Assembly (NCBI GenBank): GCA_019636655.1
Contig: JAHBXB010000002.1
Coordinates: 694,537 to 758,536 of the forward strand
Reading direction: 5' to 3'
Length of the DNA stretch: 64,000 nt
Source of the DNA: Phycisphaeraceae bacterium
Lineage (GTDB): Bacteria > Planctomycetota > Phycisphaerae > Phycisphaerales > UBA1924
Shown here: in pieces, positions 63,536-64,000 of the stretch
How the letters are laid out: each line of letters opens with the position of its first letter
Numbering within the stretch: the stretch's first letter is position 1
Program-made: the position numbers and the translations under genes
The notes under the pieces: model-generated
Databases searched by the model: none
What the model saw: the letters and a program-made list of their open reading frames with translations, nothing else
What the model was told of the DNA's origin: nothing

Positions 63536-64000
63536 ATGAAAGTGCTCCTGACCAACGACGACGGCCTGCTCGCCCCCGGCATTCATGCCCTGTACGAGAC
63601 CCTTGTTGATTCCAAGTCCGAGTTCGGCTCGATGGTCGGCGGCGGCGGTCGCGACGACGGCGGCATCGTCTGCCCCATCGCCCCGCTCACCGTGCAATCC
63701 GCCACCAGCCACGGCGTCACCTTCAAGACCCCGCTGATGATCGACGAGGAGCGGCTAGGGTGGGGCGGCGACCCCGCCATGACCGGCATCACCGTCGAGG
63801 GCCGCCCCGCCGACTGCACCAAACTCGCCCTCACCGCGCTCTGGCCCGAACGGTTCGGCCCCGGCTCACGCCCCGACCTGGTCGTCAGCGGGATGAACAT
63901 GGGCGCCAACGTCGGCATCAACGTCATCTACTCCGGCACCGTCGCCGCGGCGATCGAGGCCGCGTTCCTCGGGGTCCCGGCGATCGCCGTCAGCCTGCAC
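63536..64000 (+). CDS. surE: SurE-type 5'-nucleotidase (3'-partial)
   Basis: 155 codons are present; the gene runs off the window. SurE is a metal-dependent nucleoside-monophosphate/polyphosphate phosphatase of stationary-phase survival. The opening MKVLLTNDDGLLAPGI contains the DD metal site, the later SGMNMGANVG loop carries the conserved Asn, and VIYSGTVAAAIEAAFLG is the family signature. Relative to common SurE, residues about 26-45 form a Gly/Asp-rich loop, and the Ser/Thr before the active site shifts accordingly. Confidence 0.93.
   Translation, partial: MKVLLTNDDGLLAPGIHALYETLVDSKSEFGSMVGGGGRDDGGIVCPIAPLTVQSATSHGVTFKTPLMIDEERLGWGGDPAMTGITVEGRPADCTKLALTALWPERFGPGSRPDLVVSGMNMGANVGINVIYSGTVAAAIEAAFLGVPAIAVSLH

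Overview
This is a G+C-rich bacterial chromosome segment of about 64 kb with roughly 57 protein genes, one tmRNA, no rRNA and no recognisable tRNA. The organism is most likely a planctomycete of the class Phycisphaerae. Three unrelated secreted proteins end in the same roughly 62-residue, Cys-bracketed pair of dockerin-like Ca-binding repeats. There is also an H-X9-DG prepilin-like protein, a class II DAHP synthase, an OmcB-like DUF11 lipoprotein, a histone-like Lys/Arg protein, and a dispersed set of nuo genes. No phage, plasmid, transposon or CRISPR signature was seen.

Layout. 1-4 kb: end of a very large PQQ-propeller/TPR protein. 4-13 kb: Tat-exported metallophosphoesterase, ybeY-corC, cysS, a DUF486 membrane protein, a dockerin-type secreted protein, and an ispD-adenine methylase pair. 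13-17.2 kb: ssrA tmRNA, a TlpA-like thioredoxin, a 730-bp gene-free stretch, an OmcB-like lipoprotein and a small helical lipoprotein. 17.2-22.3 kb: sixA opposite a DASS transporter, then a fructosamine kinase-queC-queE-queD operon (queuosine precursor synthesis). 22.4-27.7 kb: PilZ/receiver protein, gyrB, a membrane protein. 27.7-29.8 kb: a probable metal-linked operon (His/Cys-rich protein, prepilin-like protein, dockerin-type protein). 29.9-36 kb: DEAD-box helicase, alr, a WaaE-like glycosyltransferase divergent from a WaaP-like kinase, a methyltransferase. 36-43.4 kb: nuoE and nuoD separated by a lamin-tail protein, a DPM-like glycosyltransferase, small lipoproteins and a GT39-like membrane glycosyltransferase. 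43.5-51.7 kb: a glycosylation island of four large proteins (two GT4-GT2 fusions, a methyltransferase-glycosyltransferase fusion, a GT29-like sialyltransferase homologue with a coiled-coil tail). 51.9-64 kb: pepA, a CBS protein, a HIT protein, a PilZ protein, DAHP synthase, the histone-like gene, coaD with a degenerate MBL-fold protein, an ECF sigma factor with a putative anti-sigma partner, a di-haem peroxidase with dockerin tail, a zinc-ribbon membrane protein, and the start of surE.

The most general pattern is in the start regions. About fifteen genes lack a Shine-Dalgarno sequence and instead carry a -10-like TANNNT hexamer 5-8 bases before the start codon, which predicts leaderless mRNAs. 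The other genes have good GGAG-type ribosome sites. I used this to choose several starts. All coordinates and functions come from reading the sequence; no database search was possible.
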